DNA from: Paenibacillus rigui
GTDB lineage: Bacteria; Bacillota; Bacilli; Paenibacillales; NBRC-103111
Length of the DNA stretch: 64,000 nucleotides
Assembly: GCF_002234615.1 (NCBI RefSeq)
Contig: NZ_NMQW01000022.1
Location: 62,001-126,000 of the forward strand
Direction: 5' to 3'
Shown one piece after another: positions 42,720-51,600 of this stretch (positions are counted from its first letter, which is position 1; every line of letters begins with the position of its first letter). The translations under genes were made by a program, and so were the position numbers. Under the pieces are notes generated by a model. It saw only the letters and a list, made by a program, of their open reading frames with translations. It was not told where the DNA came from and did no database searches.

Positions 42720-44282
42720 TTAGGACTTCGCCGGAGCAATCTCCTCGGCAAAGTACATCTCATCCAATCTTGGCTTGTAGTCCACCTTCGGACCGATCCC
42801 GTAGTTGCCTTTTAGCTGGTACAAATAAATGGTCGGACGATCGACAGCAAAAATTTGCTGCACTTTTTGATACTGCTTCTCCCTGTCCTCCGGGTTCATA
42901 TTTTTATCAGCCGCTTGAAGCAGCTGCTCCACCTCAGGATTGTTATAATCCGTTTCTCCTTTGGCGTTTTCGAATTTGAACCGGTTGTAGTTGTTCGAAG
43001 CATCAAACAAGGAGTTGCCCACGCCTAGCAGGAACAATTCGTTAAATTTCTTGGAATTAAGCTTTTCGCTGAACTTGCTCGCCTCCAAAATGTCGAGGTT
43101 CACTTGGAAGCCTACCTCGGTAAGCATCGCCGCAGCTACTTCCGCAATTTCTTTGTACTGCACCTGTGCAGAGAAAGTAACCTTCGGCCCGCCGTTCGCG
43201 TAGCCCGCCTCTTTCAGCAGCGCTTTGGCTTTCTCTTTATCGTACAAGAACTGATTGTACAGGCTTGGATCCGCCCCGAAGTTGCCTGGGGTTACAGATG
43301 TTCGCGTAGGAATGCCGGCTCCGCCCGCAATGCTGTCCACGATTTCCTTGTCGTTGATGGCCAAATCGACCGCCTCCCGAACCTTCGGATCCGCAGTAAC
43401 CGAGCCTGGTGTTGTCCGCATAATCAGGTGCAGTACTCTTTGAATCGTAGCCTGCTCCACCTTCATATTGTTCACACCCTGAATTCGTTTCATATCCGTC
43501 GTAGGCACGCCTGAAGCAATATCGATCCCATTGGTCAGCAGCTCCGAAACCCTTGTGGAGGCTTCAGGAATGACGCGGAAGGCAACCTTGTCCCATTTCG
43601 GCGTGCCGCCAAAATAATCGGCGTTCTTTACCAGCTCCACGCGGTTGTCCTTCTGCCATTGAGCGAACTTGTAAGGTCCCGTACCGACTGGCTCCTTCAT
43701 GAAGGCGTCTATTCCCTTCTCTTGAATATATTTGGAAGGAAGAATATCTGCGCCCATGCGGGACAACCGGTTAAGAATCAATGGATCCGGTCCGTTAGTT
43801 ACGAATTCTACGGTAAAATCATCGATGATATTGATTTCCTTCAAATTTTTGTAATACGTATTTTGCTTCAGCTTGGCATCCTTGGACAAACGCTCGAACG
43901 TAAACTTCACGTCCGCTGCCGTAAAAGGATCTCCGTTGTGAAACTTGACGCCTTGACGAAGCTTGAAGCGCCACGTCGTATCGTTTACTTTTTCCCAGGA
44001 AGTGGCTAAGCCGGGTACTTTTTTCTGGGAGCTGTCATTTTTCAAAAGATAATCGAACATATTGACCAGTACGGCTTCGCTCTGCGTATTGTTGTTGTTC
44101 TGCGGGTCAAAGCTCTCGATATCCGTAGCATTCGCGATCGTTAAGACTTTCTCACTGCCGCTATCCGCAGCTTTGGACGGCTGACCCGCCGCATCCTGCT
44201 TGCCTGCTCCACCGCTGCAGCCTGCTATCACCAGCATGGAAGCCAGAACAACGGTTAACCCTTTTGCATACCAACTTTTCAA
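42720..44282 (-). CDS. Peptide-binding lipoprotein, solute-binding family 5
   Basis: A 520-residue extracellular binding protein. The lipoprotein signal ends VIAGC (Cys22). SBP_bac_5 features: TIANATDIESFDPQNNNN, LATSWEKVNDTTWRFKLRQG, VKFHNGDPFTAADVKFTFER. The family carries di/oligopeptides, glutathione, nickel and some glycans; the operon enzymes support peptides or amides. TTG at 44280-44282 is the start, with GGGAGG ten bases upstream. Confidence 0.93.
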   Translation of the reverse strand: MKSWYAKGLTVVLASMLVIAGCSGGAGKQDAAGQPSKAADSGSEKVLTIANATDIESFDPQNNNNTQSEAVLVNMFDYLLKNDSSQKKVPGLATSWEKVNDTTWRFKLRQGVKFHNGDPFTAADVKFTFERLSKDAKLKQNTYYKNLKEINIIDDFTVEFVTNGPDPLILNRLSRMGADILPSKYIQEKGIDAFMKEPVGTGPYKFAQWQKDNRVELVKNADYFGGTPKWDKVAFRVIPEASTRVSELLTNGIDIASGVPTTDMKRIQGVNNMKVEQATIQRVLHLIMRTTPGSVTADPKVREAVDLAINDKEIVDSIAGGAGIPTRTSVTPGNFGADPSLYNQFLYDKEKAKALLKEAGYANGGPKVTFSAQVQYKEIAEVAAAMLTEVGFQVNLDILEASKFSEKLNSKKFNELFLLGVGNSLFDASNNYNRFKFENAKGETDYNNPEVEQLLQAADKNMNPEDREKQYQKVQQIFAVDRPTIYLYQLKGNYGIGPKVDYKPRLDEMYFAEEIAPAKS

Positions 44283-44309
44283 AATAAAACAACCTCCCTT
44301 AATTAATAT

Positions 44310-45509
44310 TTATATGTTGAATTGGGGTGAATCCGATAAAAAGGAGAGAGCCACCGCAGACAGCATAGCCACTCCGTAAGGCAGCGCATCCTCATCCAGA
44401 TCAAACTTCGGATGATGCAGCGGATAGCTGGTGTATTCCTGGGCATTGCTGACGCCTAAGCGAAAGAATACGCCCGGAACGGCTTCGGAATAAAAGGCAA
44501 AATCTTCTCCGCCTGTCGAGGGCTTGACGTAATCCCACCGCTTATCGCCGAATACCTGCTCACTTGTCTTGGTCAAGAAGTCAACCATTCCTTCATGATT
44601 AACAACGACAGGATAGCCTACGTTATACTTGAATTCATATTCTGCGCCGAACGCTTGGGTCACGCCACGGATAATATTCTCAATGAATTCCGGCATGTTC
44701 TTGCGCAGCGAAGGGCTTAAGGTTCTTACCGTGCCGACCATCTCTACCTCGGGGGCAATGGCTGTTCCCATGTATCCCCCTTGAATTTTGCCAATGGTTA
44801 CAACGACAGGCTCCAGAGGATCGACTAACCGGCTGGCTACATGCTGCAGAGCCGAAATGACCTGTGACGACACCGTTATCGCATCGACCGCTTCATGTGG
44901 GCGGGCAGCGTGACCGCCCTTTCCGATGATCTTGATGCGAATGCTGTCGGCTGAGGCGAACGCCACCCCTTTGGTCACAGCAATCGATCCTGTAGGCAGG
45001 GCCGGAAATACATGAAGTCCCGCCATAGCGTCAACCATCGGATTCTCCAGCACCCCGTCGTCCATCATTGCCTTAGCGCCTGCAAGCCCCTCTTCCGCAG
45101 GTTGAAACACGAATTTAATGTTGCCCCGCTTCGGTTTCCCTAAGCTGACCAGCAGTTGGGCTGCCCCCATCAGCATACTGGTGTGGGCGTCATGGCCGCA
45201 CAAATGGCCTTTGCCCGGCACTTGTGAACAATAGGGCACCGTCTTCTGATCCTGTATCGGCAGCGCATCCATATCTGCTCTGAGCCCTATGGTCGGTCCC
45301 GGATTCTCTCCTCTCAGGATGCCAACAACCCCGGTCTTCCCGACATTCGTCTTCACTTCAAGTCCGAGGCCTTCCAAATGCTCGGCAACGATTTTCGACG
45401 TACGAAACTCCTCATACCCGGTTTCCGGATGCTGGTGAAAATCTCTGCGCCACGTGACAACTTGTTCCTTCATCTCTTCTGCAAGACCAATGAGTTTTTC
45501 CAGTTCCAA
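44310..45509 (-). CDS. M20 family amidohydrolase (aminoacylase/carboxypeptidase type)
   Basis: A 399-residue metal-dependent hydrolase that removes N-acyl groups from amino acids or cleaves amide bonds. It has the HipO/AmhX pattern: RRDFHQHPETGYEE, GLRADMDALPIQ, and GHLCGHDAHTSML with the metal-binding Cys and His residues, then FQPAEEGLAGA and GGHAARPHEAVDA. Cytoplasmic. TTG at 45507-45509 follows GGGAGG with eight bases spacing. It lies 54 bases after the regulator gene, with a palindrome in the gap. Confidence 0.93.
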   Translation of the reverse strand: MELEKLIGLAEEMKEQVVTWRRDFHQHPETGYEEFRTSKIVAEHLEGLGLEVKTNVGKTGVVGILRGENPGPTIGLRADMDALPIQDQKTVPYCSQVPGKGHLCGHDAHTSMLMGAAQLLVSLGKPKRGNIKFVFQPAEEGLAGAKAMMDDGVLENPMVDAMAGLHVFPALPTGSIAVTKGVAFASADSIRIKIIGKGGHAARPHEAVDAITVSSQVISALQHVASRLVDPLEPVVVTIGKIQGGYMGTAIAPEVEMVGTVRTLSPSLRKNMPEFIENIIRGVTQAFGAEYEFKYNVGYPVVVNHEGMVDFLTKTSEQVFGDKRWDYVKPSTGGEDFAFYSEAVPGVFFRLGVSNAQEYTSYPLHHPKFDLDEDALPYGVAMLSAVALSFLSDSPQFNI

Positions 45510-45550
45510 AGCAACAACCTCCCATAATAAGTATCCGATTTGTAATTTGT

Positions 45551-45568
45551 CATAGGAACCGACCTATG
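45551..45568. promoter_or_regulatory. Palindrome CATAGG-N6-CCTATG before the M20 gene
   Basis: Perfect 6-bp arms. The site overlaps the stop codon of the GntR-family gene and lies 42 bases before the amidohydrolase start. It could be an operator for an internal promoter. Confidence 0.35.
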
Positions 45569-46292
45569 TATCCTTGGTAATGACCCGGGAATAGATTGCA
45601 TCGGCCGTTTCACTAATGTGCTGTTTCATAATTTCTTTGGCTTTCGCCCCATTGCGTTCCGCCAGTGCATCCAGCAGTACCATATGCTTTTGATAGCTGG
45701 ACAGCTTCACGTTCGGGTTGTACGGCATTAAATCCAATGCAGGATTAATTTTCGTACGGATTTGCCTTACGGCTTTTTCGAAATATTGGTTGCCGGAAGC
45801 CTTGGCGATAGAAAGATGAAATTTAACGTCCATCGCCCGGAACATTTCCCGGGTGCAATCCTCCTCCATGCTTTTTTCCACAAAGCCTTTAAGCTGATCC
45901 AATTCGGCCGGAGTAATCCGTTCCGCCGCCATACAGGCTGCCTCCGGCTCAATCACCGAGCGAAACTCAAACACCTTCAGCATGTTATCCCAGTCATTTT
46001 TGATTTCTTCCCGGTTGCGTTGATGGGAGTTCAGCGTGAGCGGAAGAACGAACGTGCCTCCCTTGGCTCCAAGCCGCTTTTCGATTAACCCTTCTTCTTC
46101 CAGCTGGGACAAGGCCTCCCGAACCGCCAATCGGCTTGCATTGAACATGGACGCCAGTTCTCTCTCCGTAGGCAATTGCTCCTCCGATAAAAACTCCTTC
46201 AGAATAATGGCTTCCTCCAATTGTTCCAAAATAAAGTCGCTTACTTTTTTGGGCGATACTTTTTCGAATTGCAAAGTAGCCTGAGAATGCAA
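45564..46292 (-). CDS. FadR subfamily GntR transcriptional regulator
   Basis: A 242-residue regulator. The winged helix at the N-terminus carries the GntR mark LPTERELASMFNASRLAVRE, then LSQLEEEGLIEKR. The C-terminal all-helical FCD ligand domain includes EFRSVIEPEAACMAAERI and a metal-type DVKFHLSIAKASGN. FCD domains usually bind carboxylates, which fits an amino-acid or peptide catabolic operon. TTG at 46290-46292 has GGAGGG six bases upstream. It is first in the operon, and a 16-bp palindrome in its own leader suggests autoregulation. Confidence 0.93.
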   Translation of the reverse strand: MHSQATLQFEKVSPKKVSDFILEQLEEAIILKEFLSEEQLPTERELASMFNASRLAVREALSQLEEEGLIEKRLGAKGGTFVLPLTLNSHQRNREEIKNDWDNMLKVFEFRSVIEPEAACMAAERITPAELDQLKGFVEKSMEEDCTREMFRAMDVKFHLSIAKASGNQYFEKAVRQIRTKINPALDLMPYNPNVKLSSYQKHMVLLDALAERNGAKAKEIMKQHISETADAIYSRVITKDT

Positions 46293-46321
46293 AACTATCC
46301 CTCCAGCGTCTCATAATGCAT

Positions 46322-46337
46322 TAAGGTTCAAACCTTA
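46322..46337. promoter_or_regulatory. Operator-like palindrome TAAGGTTCAAACCTTA
   Basis: Perfect 7-bp arms around CA, 30 bases before the GntR-family start codon and about 60 bases downstream of the predicted -10 box. The position suits repression by blocking elongation. The regulator encoded by the same transcript is the likely binder (inference). Confidence 0.6.
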
Positions 46338-46395
46338 GACCATTAAAACAAGCAAAAAAAATTAGCAACCTCTATATAAACATTTGAATATTCTA

Positions 46396-46425
46396 ATAAT
46401 AATACCTCAGCTTCATATATGTCAA
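46396..46425 (-). promoter_or_regulatory. Sigma-A promoter of the 12-gene catabolic operon
   Basis: Minus strand TTGACA (46420-46425), 18 bases, TATTAT (46396-46401). The -35 is a perfect consensus match. The flanking 46426-46640 is very AT-rich and holds nothing else that I recognise. Confidence 0.7.
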
Positions 46426-46645
46426 CATAAGTCACATCATTTTAAGCGTGATTTTGTGAAAAAAATCTTTATTCGATGACTTCATCGGCCTGGAATGTCA
46501 TTTTCATGATACATAAACTAACGCAAATATGACACGCTGATGAATAAAATGAACTCTCATTTCAATGGCTCTCGTTGTTGTTTTTTATTATAACTATATT
46601 TTCACAATAAATCAACATTAATCATAGTAGATTACTTGGTAATTG

Positions 46646-46666
46646 AAAAAGAGGGGCGAGCCCCTC
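46646..46666 (-). terminator. Terminator of the secreted pectinase/SLH operon
   Basis: GAGGGG/CCCCTC stem (46651-46656 with 46661-46666) with CGAG tetraloop, followed on the minus strand by TTTTTC, four bases after the stop codon of the SLH gene. Confidence 0.8.
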
Positions 46667-46669
46667 CTC

Positions 46670-48547
46670 TCATAACACCGTGTTATAGATTCTATAAAGC
46701 AGTACTGCCGCTTCCGCTCTCGTCGCGTTTCCGGTCGGATTCAGCATGCTTCCGTTTCCTTCTACGATGCCGCCTTGAATTAATGCAGCGATGTCGTTTA
46801 CCGCATAGGAAGCGACATTCGATTTGTCGGTAAATGCGTCAAGATCGCTTGCCATACCCCGGGCATCCAATTTTCCTGCCTTGCTCATTGCTCTTGAAAG
46901 CAGCACCATCATGTCCTGACGTGAAATCTGTTCATTCGGATTAAACCTTCCATCCCCTTGCCCCTCAGCCAACCCAAGCTGTTTCGCTATGCCGACTGCT
47001 TCATAGTAATAACTATTAGGGTGGACGTCGCTAAAGTTCGATGGAACCTCAGCCGTAAATCCGAATGTTTTCGTTAACAACATCATGAAGTCAGCGCGCG
47101 TAATCGCAGCTCCCGGATTGAACGACATATCCGAGATGCCGGATATAATTCCCTTGGACGCCATCACTTCGATCGGCTTCTTCGCCCATTCGACAGTATC
47201 CAGGTCCGTAAAGCTCTTCTTCACAAAAGCGACAGCAAATGTGTTGAAGTGCGAAGCAGTGAACGTCACAGTGCCGGATGCAGCGTCATATTTCCCGTTC
47301 GGGACCGGCTCCACCTTCCCCGTCGGGTCTACACTCCAAACAACAATGTGCTCAGGATCGTTCAATTCCTGCTCCGTTGGCTCATATGGAATGGCTACTT
47401 TAGCTAAATGATTCATGCTTACCGCTGCGCCGTCTATCGCCATGCTTAATTCAATAGCCGGCTTATTTTCAGTCAACTTTCTCAGGTCGTCAGGAAGCTT
47501 GCTGAGGTCAGCCTTGGATATGACCAAACCGACTTGTTTAGCGCCTTCCAGATTAACATTGGCCGATAGGGTGACAGGCATCGAAACGGAGGCAAATTCT
47601 GTTGCTACCGTTATTTTGTTTGGTGAAGACGGCGCAAATAGATTGGCCGGAGCATCCAACCGGTACTGTTCGGCACCTGGTTTACTTTGAATTTCAACTA
47701 TGACATGGGTACCACCTGCTGAAATTACTGCTGATAGCTCTTCTGCATCCAGCTTTGCTGAAACAATCCTGCCGGTGGGATCTACCGTTATATCCGGAGT
47801 AATCCTCACCTCAAGCCCTGCTTCGTTTGGCTTCGGTAATGGTATGGGAGTATCCGTACCAGGAATCGTTGTACCCGGAGCCCCATGAGAAGTACCGCCG
47901 CTGCCTCCACTGCTATTCTTACGCCCGTCGGCAAGTGTATTGTTCCACATCATTGTCGCAACCGCGTCGGCGCGCAATCCTTTTACAGTGATCACGTAAT
48001 TTCCTAATATCAACCTAGGGATGGTATAGCTAACCGTGTAAACGCCATTTTCACCGGTCACTCCATCCTGCTTGAACTCCTCAGTGCCGAGAGGATTCAC
48101 AATTTGAACGGTGAAGCCGTTGCCTGCCGATATACCAAGGTTTCCCGTTACCGTAAGCGTTCTATGACCATCAAACGATGTGTTGGCCGTCATTTTTACT
48201 TCAAAGGTCGTTCCTGTTGCTTGACCCGCATCTTGTCCGGCAATATTGACAAAATAGGTGCCGTTAATTCTTTTCTTCAACACATAATTGAACTGGTAGG
48301 AGCCGTTTTCTCCGGCTGTTGTTTGATCAAGGTAATCCAGCTGGTTCAGCGGATTCGTTACTTGAACGGTAACAAGCTTGCCTTGACCTGAATTTACTGT
48401 GCCGGTTATCGTCACTTGGCCGGTATTCTCATGATATGATGCTGTGACGGTTATCGGTCCCGAAGAAGCAAACGCAGACGAAATCATCGTTCCGAAACAC
48501 ATCAGGACAGAAAGCAGCAGAATCGCCCATCTTCGCAAGCCTATCAA
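46670..48547 (-). CDS. Secreted SLH-domain protein of the pectin operon
   Basis: A 625-residue surface protein. Starting at TTG 48545-48547 (GGGGG seven bases upstream) gives an ideal signal peptide, IGLRRWAILLLSVLMCFG to SAFA; an ATG eight codons earlier lacks a ribosome site. Two Ig-like repeats (VTITGTVNSGQGKLVTVQV and LTVTGNLGISAGNGFTVQIV) are followed by a Ser/Gly linker, a central region ending in VTFTASHFNTFAVA, and three SLH repeats in the last ~175 residues (AITRADFMMLLTKTF, QISRQDMMVLLSRAM, NATRAEAAVLLYRIY). It follows the 1682-aa pectinase by 84 bases and could hold pectin or the enzymes at the cell wall. Confidence 0.88.
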   Translation of the reverse strand: MIGLRRWAILLLSVLMCFGTMISSAFASSGPITVTASYHENTGQVTITGTVNSGQGKLVTVQVTNPLNQLDYLDQTTAGENGSYQFNYVLKKRINGTYFVNIAGQDAGQATGTTFEVKMTANTSFDGHRTLTVTGNLGISAGNGFTVQIVNPLGTEEFKQDGVTGENGVYTVSYTIPRLILGNYVITVKGLRADAVATMMWNNTLADGRKNSSGGSGGTSHGAPGTTIPGTDTPIPLPKPNEAGLEVRITPDITVDPTGRIVSAKLDAEELSAVISAGGTHVIVEIQSKPGAEQYRLDAPANLFAPSSPNKITVATEFASVSMPVTLSANVNLEGAKQVGLVISKADLSKLPDDLRKLTENKPAIELSMAIDGAAVSMNHLAKVAIPYEPTEQELNDPEHIVVWSVDPTGKVEPVPNGKYDAASGTVTFTASHFNTFAVAFVKKSFTDLDTVEWAKKPIEVMASKGIISGISDMSFNPGAAITRADFMMLLTKTFGFTAEVPSNFSDVHPNSYYYEAVGIAKQLGLAEGQGDGRFNPNEQISRQDMMVLLSRAMSKAGKLDARGMASDLDAFTDKSNVASYAVNDIAALIQGGIVEGNGSMLNPTGNATRAEAAVLLYRIYNTVL

Positions 48548-48631
48548 GCATATTCCCCCTTTTAAGGACATAGGAGAGAGGCTGACATGCAGCCCGCTCT
48601 CATATCCCACCACATGATTAAGAAACTGTTC

Positions 48632-51600
48632 TTAACGAATTGTGACTTCGTTTGAAATTCTGATTTGACTTGTTGTGCTGTCCCAAACAAAGGCTTTTAA
48701 CTGGTAGCCCAAAACAATATCAGGCACCCGCAGTATCGCCTTCATTTGCTTGTCTTCACCGGATGCGAACATATTGGACACGATGGAGTATCGTACCATG
48801 CGGTTTTGCTGATCGAATAACCCTATGACAAGTACTCCGTTCTGACTCACTGCCGAATTGTTATGAACGGAAATGGCGGCAACGACATCACTGGAACTGA
48901 CCAACCCCGAGACTGCATTCCCGCTGCGATCGGTCAGGGTTAGGCCCGCTACGTTAAACAACTGGTCTCCCCAGTTTTTCACATAGGTTACCTGATAGGT
49001 TTGATACCCGCTGACCTGATAATCATCAACGCTTGAAACAACAATCTCGTTGCTTCCTTCCTTCAAAGAAATCGGAACGGTAAACGAAACATTCTTGAGC
49101 TGCTTGACGTGATCAAGAACTACCTTTCCATTCACCATGACGGTTACACTGGCATCTCTGCTAATGCTGCCCACTAACGAGTAGGAGTGCGAATTGACAA
49201 CATTCGGAATATGGACAGAGGGAGTATAGACTACAGATGTTTTGTTATAGGTAACCACAATGGTTTTAGAGCTTACGGAACTGCCGAAAAGCTCCTCATT
49301 CGATGCAGAGACAACAATCGTATTAACACCTTCGTTCAAGGTGATTGGTTTGGAGAAGGTCCCGCCTGCTTCCGTATAGACTGCATCCACAACGGATACT
49401 CCGTTGTTGACAACCGATATTTTGGCGCGATCCTTTACCGTACCCGTGATGATATACGCAGGCGTCTCCACCGTTCCGCTCGCCGCATTGTCAAGCGTAA
49501 ACTCGGCGGAGCCATAGAGGTGAAGATCGGTAAAATTCGCAGCCATCAAATAATCGATGTTCGTTGTCGTCTTGGGCGCATCCACGGCCATACCGACATA
49601 GACGGTCTCCCCGTAATCCACATCATTCGACGCAACAAGCGACCAGTCTACACCATCCTTCGAAACATACCCAGAAACCTTATTCGCTACCCTCTCCATT
49701 TTTATCCAGTAGGGAGCTTTTAAGCTGGAGCTTCTACGCAGCTGCTCCTTGTACTTGCTGCCGGCAGCAGTTCGGTTGATCACCGATATTTTTCTTCCGC
49801 TAGTATCCACGCTGAAATCATCGGTAGGATCCGTTGACAGGAATACACCCGTTGCCTTTGAGGCTGGGTCTAGGCTTTCACGCAGCATGAACCCTGCTTT
49901 AACATCCTCGTCGTATTCCGATTCAAACGATACATTGGCATATAGTTCGAAATTTCCTTTAACGGGCTGGTATACATAATGGAATGCATCGGACGTGCCA
50001 TTTATATCGATTTCGCCCGAGCCTTTCACTTTGTAAGCCGTCCCTGTCATGTTGGCGGTACCGGGAATTTGGACTGTGCCCACATCTTGAGAGCTCCAGG
50101 GGGCAGCATTTGCCGGACCGTTTACATACGCAATGACGGCATCCGATAACGTCATCACACCATTGCTGTCAATCGCTTTGGCATAGATGTAATGCTGGCC
50201 TTCGACCGCATCTGTCCAAGTGAACTGGTAGGGTGCACTGGAAACCTCGGCAATCTTCTGATCCCGGTCGTAAAAAATGACCTTGGCTATGGTTGCGCCA
50301 CTGGCAGCTGCTGTGGCTGTAGCACTAAGCTGGATCGGATCGTTCACGACAAATGCCTGATGCTTTGCCGGCGTATCGACGGAAACGATAGGATTGGACT
50401 GTACAGGCGTATCCGCCAGTGAGTTAATATAGTCCTCAAGGTTTGTGTAGCCGTTGCCGTCCATATCCCCGAAGCTTCCGTTTGGATTGCCCGCAATTTT
50501 ATTGCCGTTGGAATCAAGACCGTTATCGTTAGGGTCGAGTCCATGGGCAGCTTCCCATGTATCCGGCATCCCATCGCCATCCGAATCCATCGGTGCAGGA
50601 ACGGACAATAATTCCGGCAAGCCGCCATCGTTGGCAATTTTATTGACGGTTCTTCCAGTTCCGTTCTTCACCTCGTTGACGATACGGGCATCTAACGAAT
50701 CCCGCTTCGGTAATGAAGCTCCCCCGTGAAGCAGTACTTTTTGGTAAGCGGCTTCAGCCGTGTCCGTCGTCGTCGGTCCGCCAATCGAGTCGTTTGCATC
50801 CGGATAAATAAATGGCGTCGTTTTGAGCGTAAACGTAGAATCCGGATTAATGGCTTTATATGATCCGTTTGCATTTTTCACCAAGTTGTTCGCTGTTACT
50901 TCCGGATCGCCTACCATATAGTTGCCGCTAATATAAAAGGCTCCTCCCCCAGCATCGCCAGCTGAAGGGGCAACAATTCTGCTAAATGAATTGTAGGTAT
51001 TCGGACCCGGCTTGAAATAATTGTTGACGATATTAATGCCTGTCGCCATTTCCCCGCCATAAATCGTATTGCCCGCCCAGTTATAGATCACATTATTTCG
51101 GAAATCGATCTTCTGGGGGTAGTTCGGTATATCCGTCGCCCGGGCAAAGCGCGGATTCCGGTTGACATGGTTCGTAATCAGGTTGTGCGCAAAGGTTGCA
51201 TTGGAGCCTCCCCAAATGCCGCCGTAGCCGTGCGGCCCCTTCGTGTGTATGGAGTGGTTTAAGCTATCGGTAATGAAACTCCATTGAAGAGTAAAATTTT
51301 TGTTGTTCTCCGAGGAGAACAGCTCATCCGTACTCCAGCTGCCTGAAACGTGATCAAGAATCACGTTGTCTCCCGTAATGTTGAAGGTATCGTCCAGTAA
51401 AGTTTCACCGCCACGGAATCGAATGTATCTTACGATAATGTTTCCGCCTGCGGTGCTCGTGCCGCTGCCGATTTTAACCGCGTAGCCGCTAAGCGCGATG
51501 CCGTCGCCAGGAGCGGTTTGTCCGGCAATGGTCAGGTTCGGCTTGCCGATCGTTAAAGGTTGGGCCAAATGGATCGTTCCGGATACGCTGAAAATAATGG

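Noticed and set aside
46293-46669. Riboswitch in the long leader of the GntR-family operon
   Set aside because: The stretch is AT-rich and holds a sigma-A promoter and a simple palindrome; no multi-helix aptamer or anti-terminator pair was seen.
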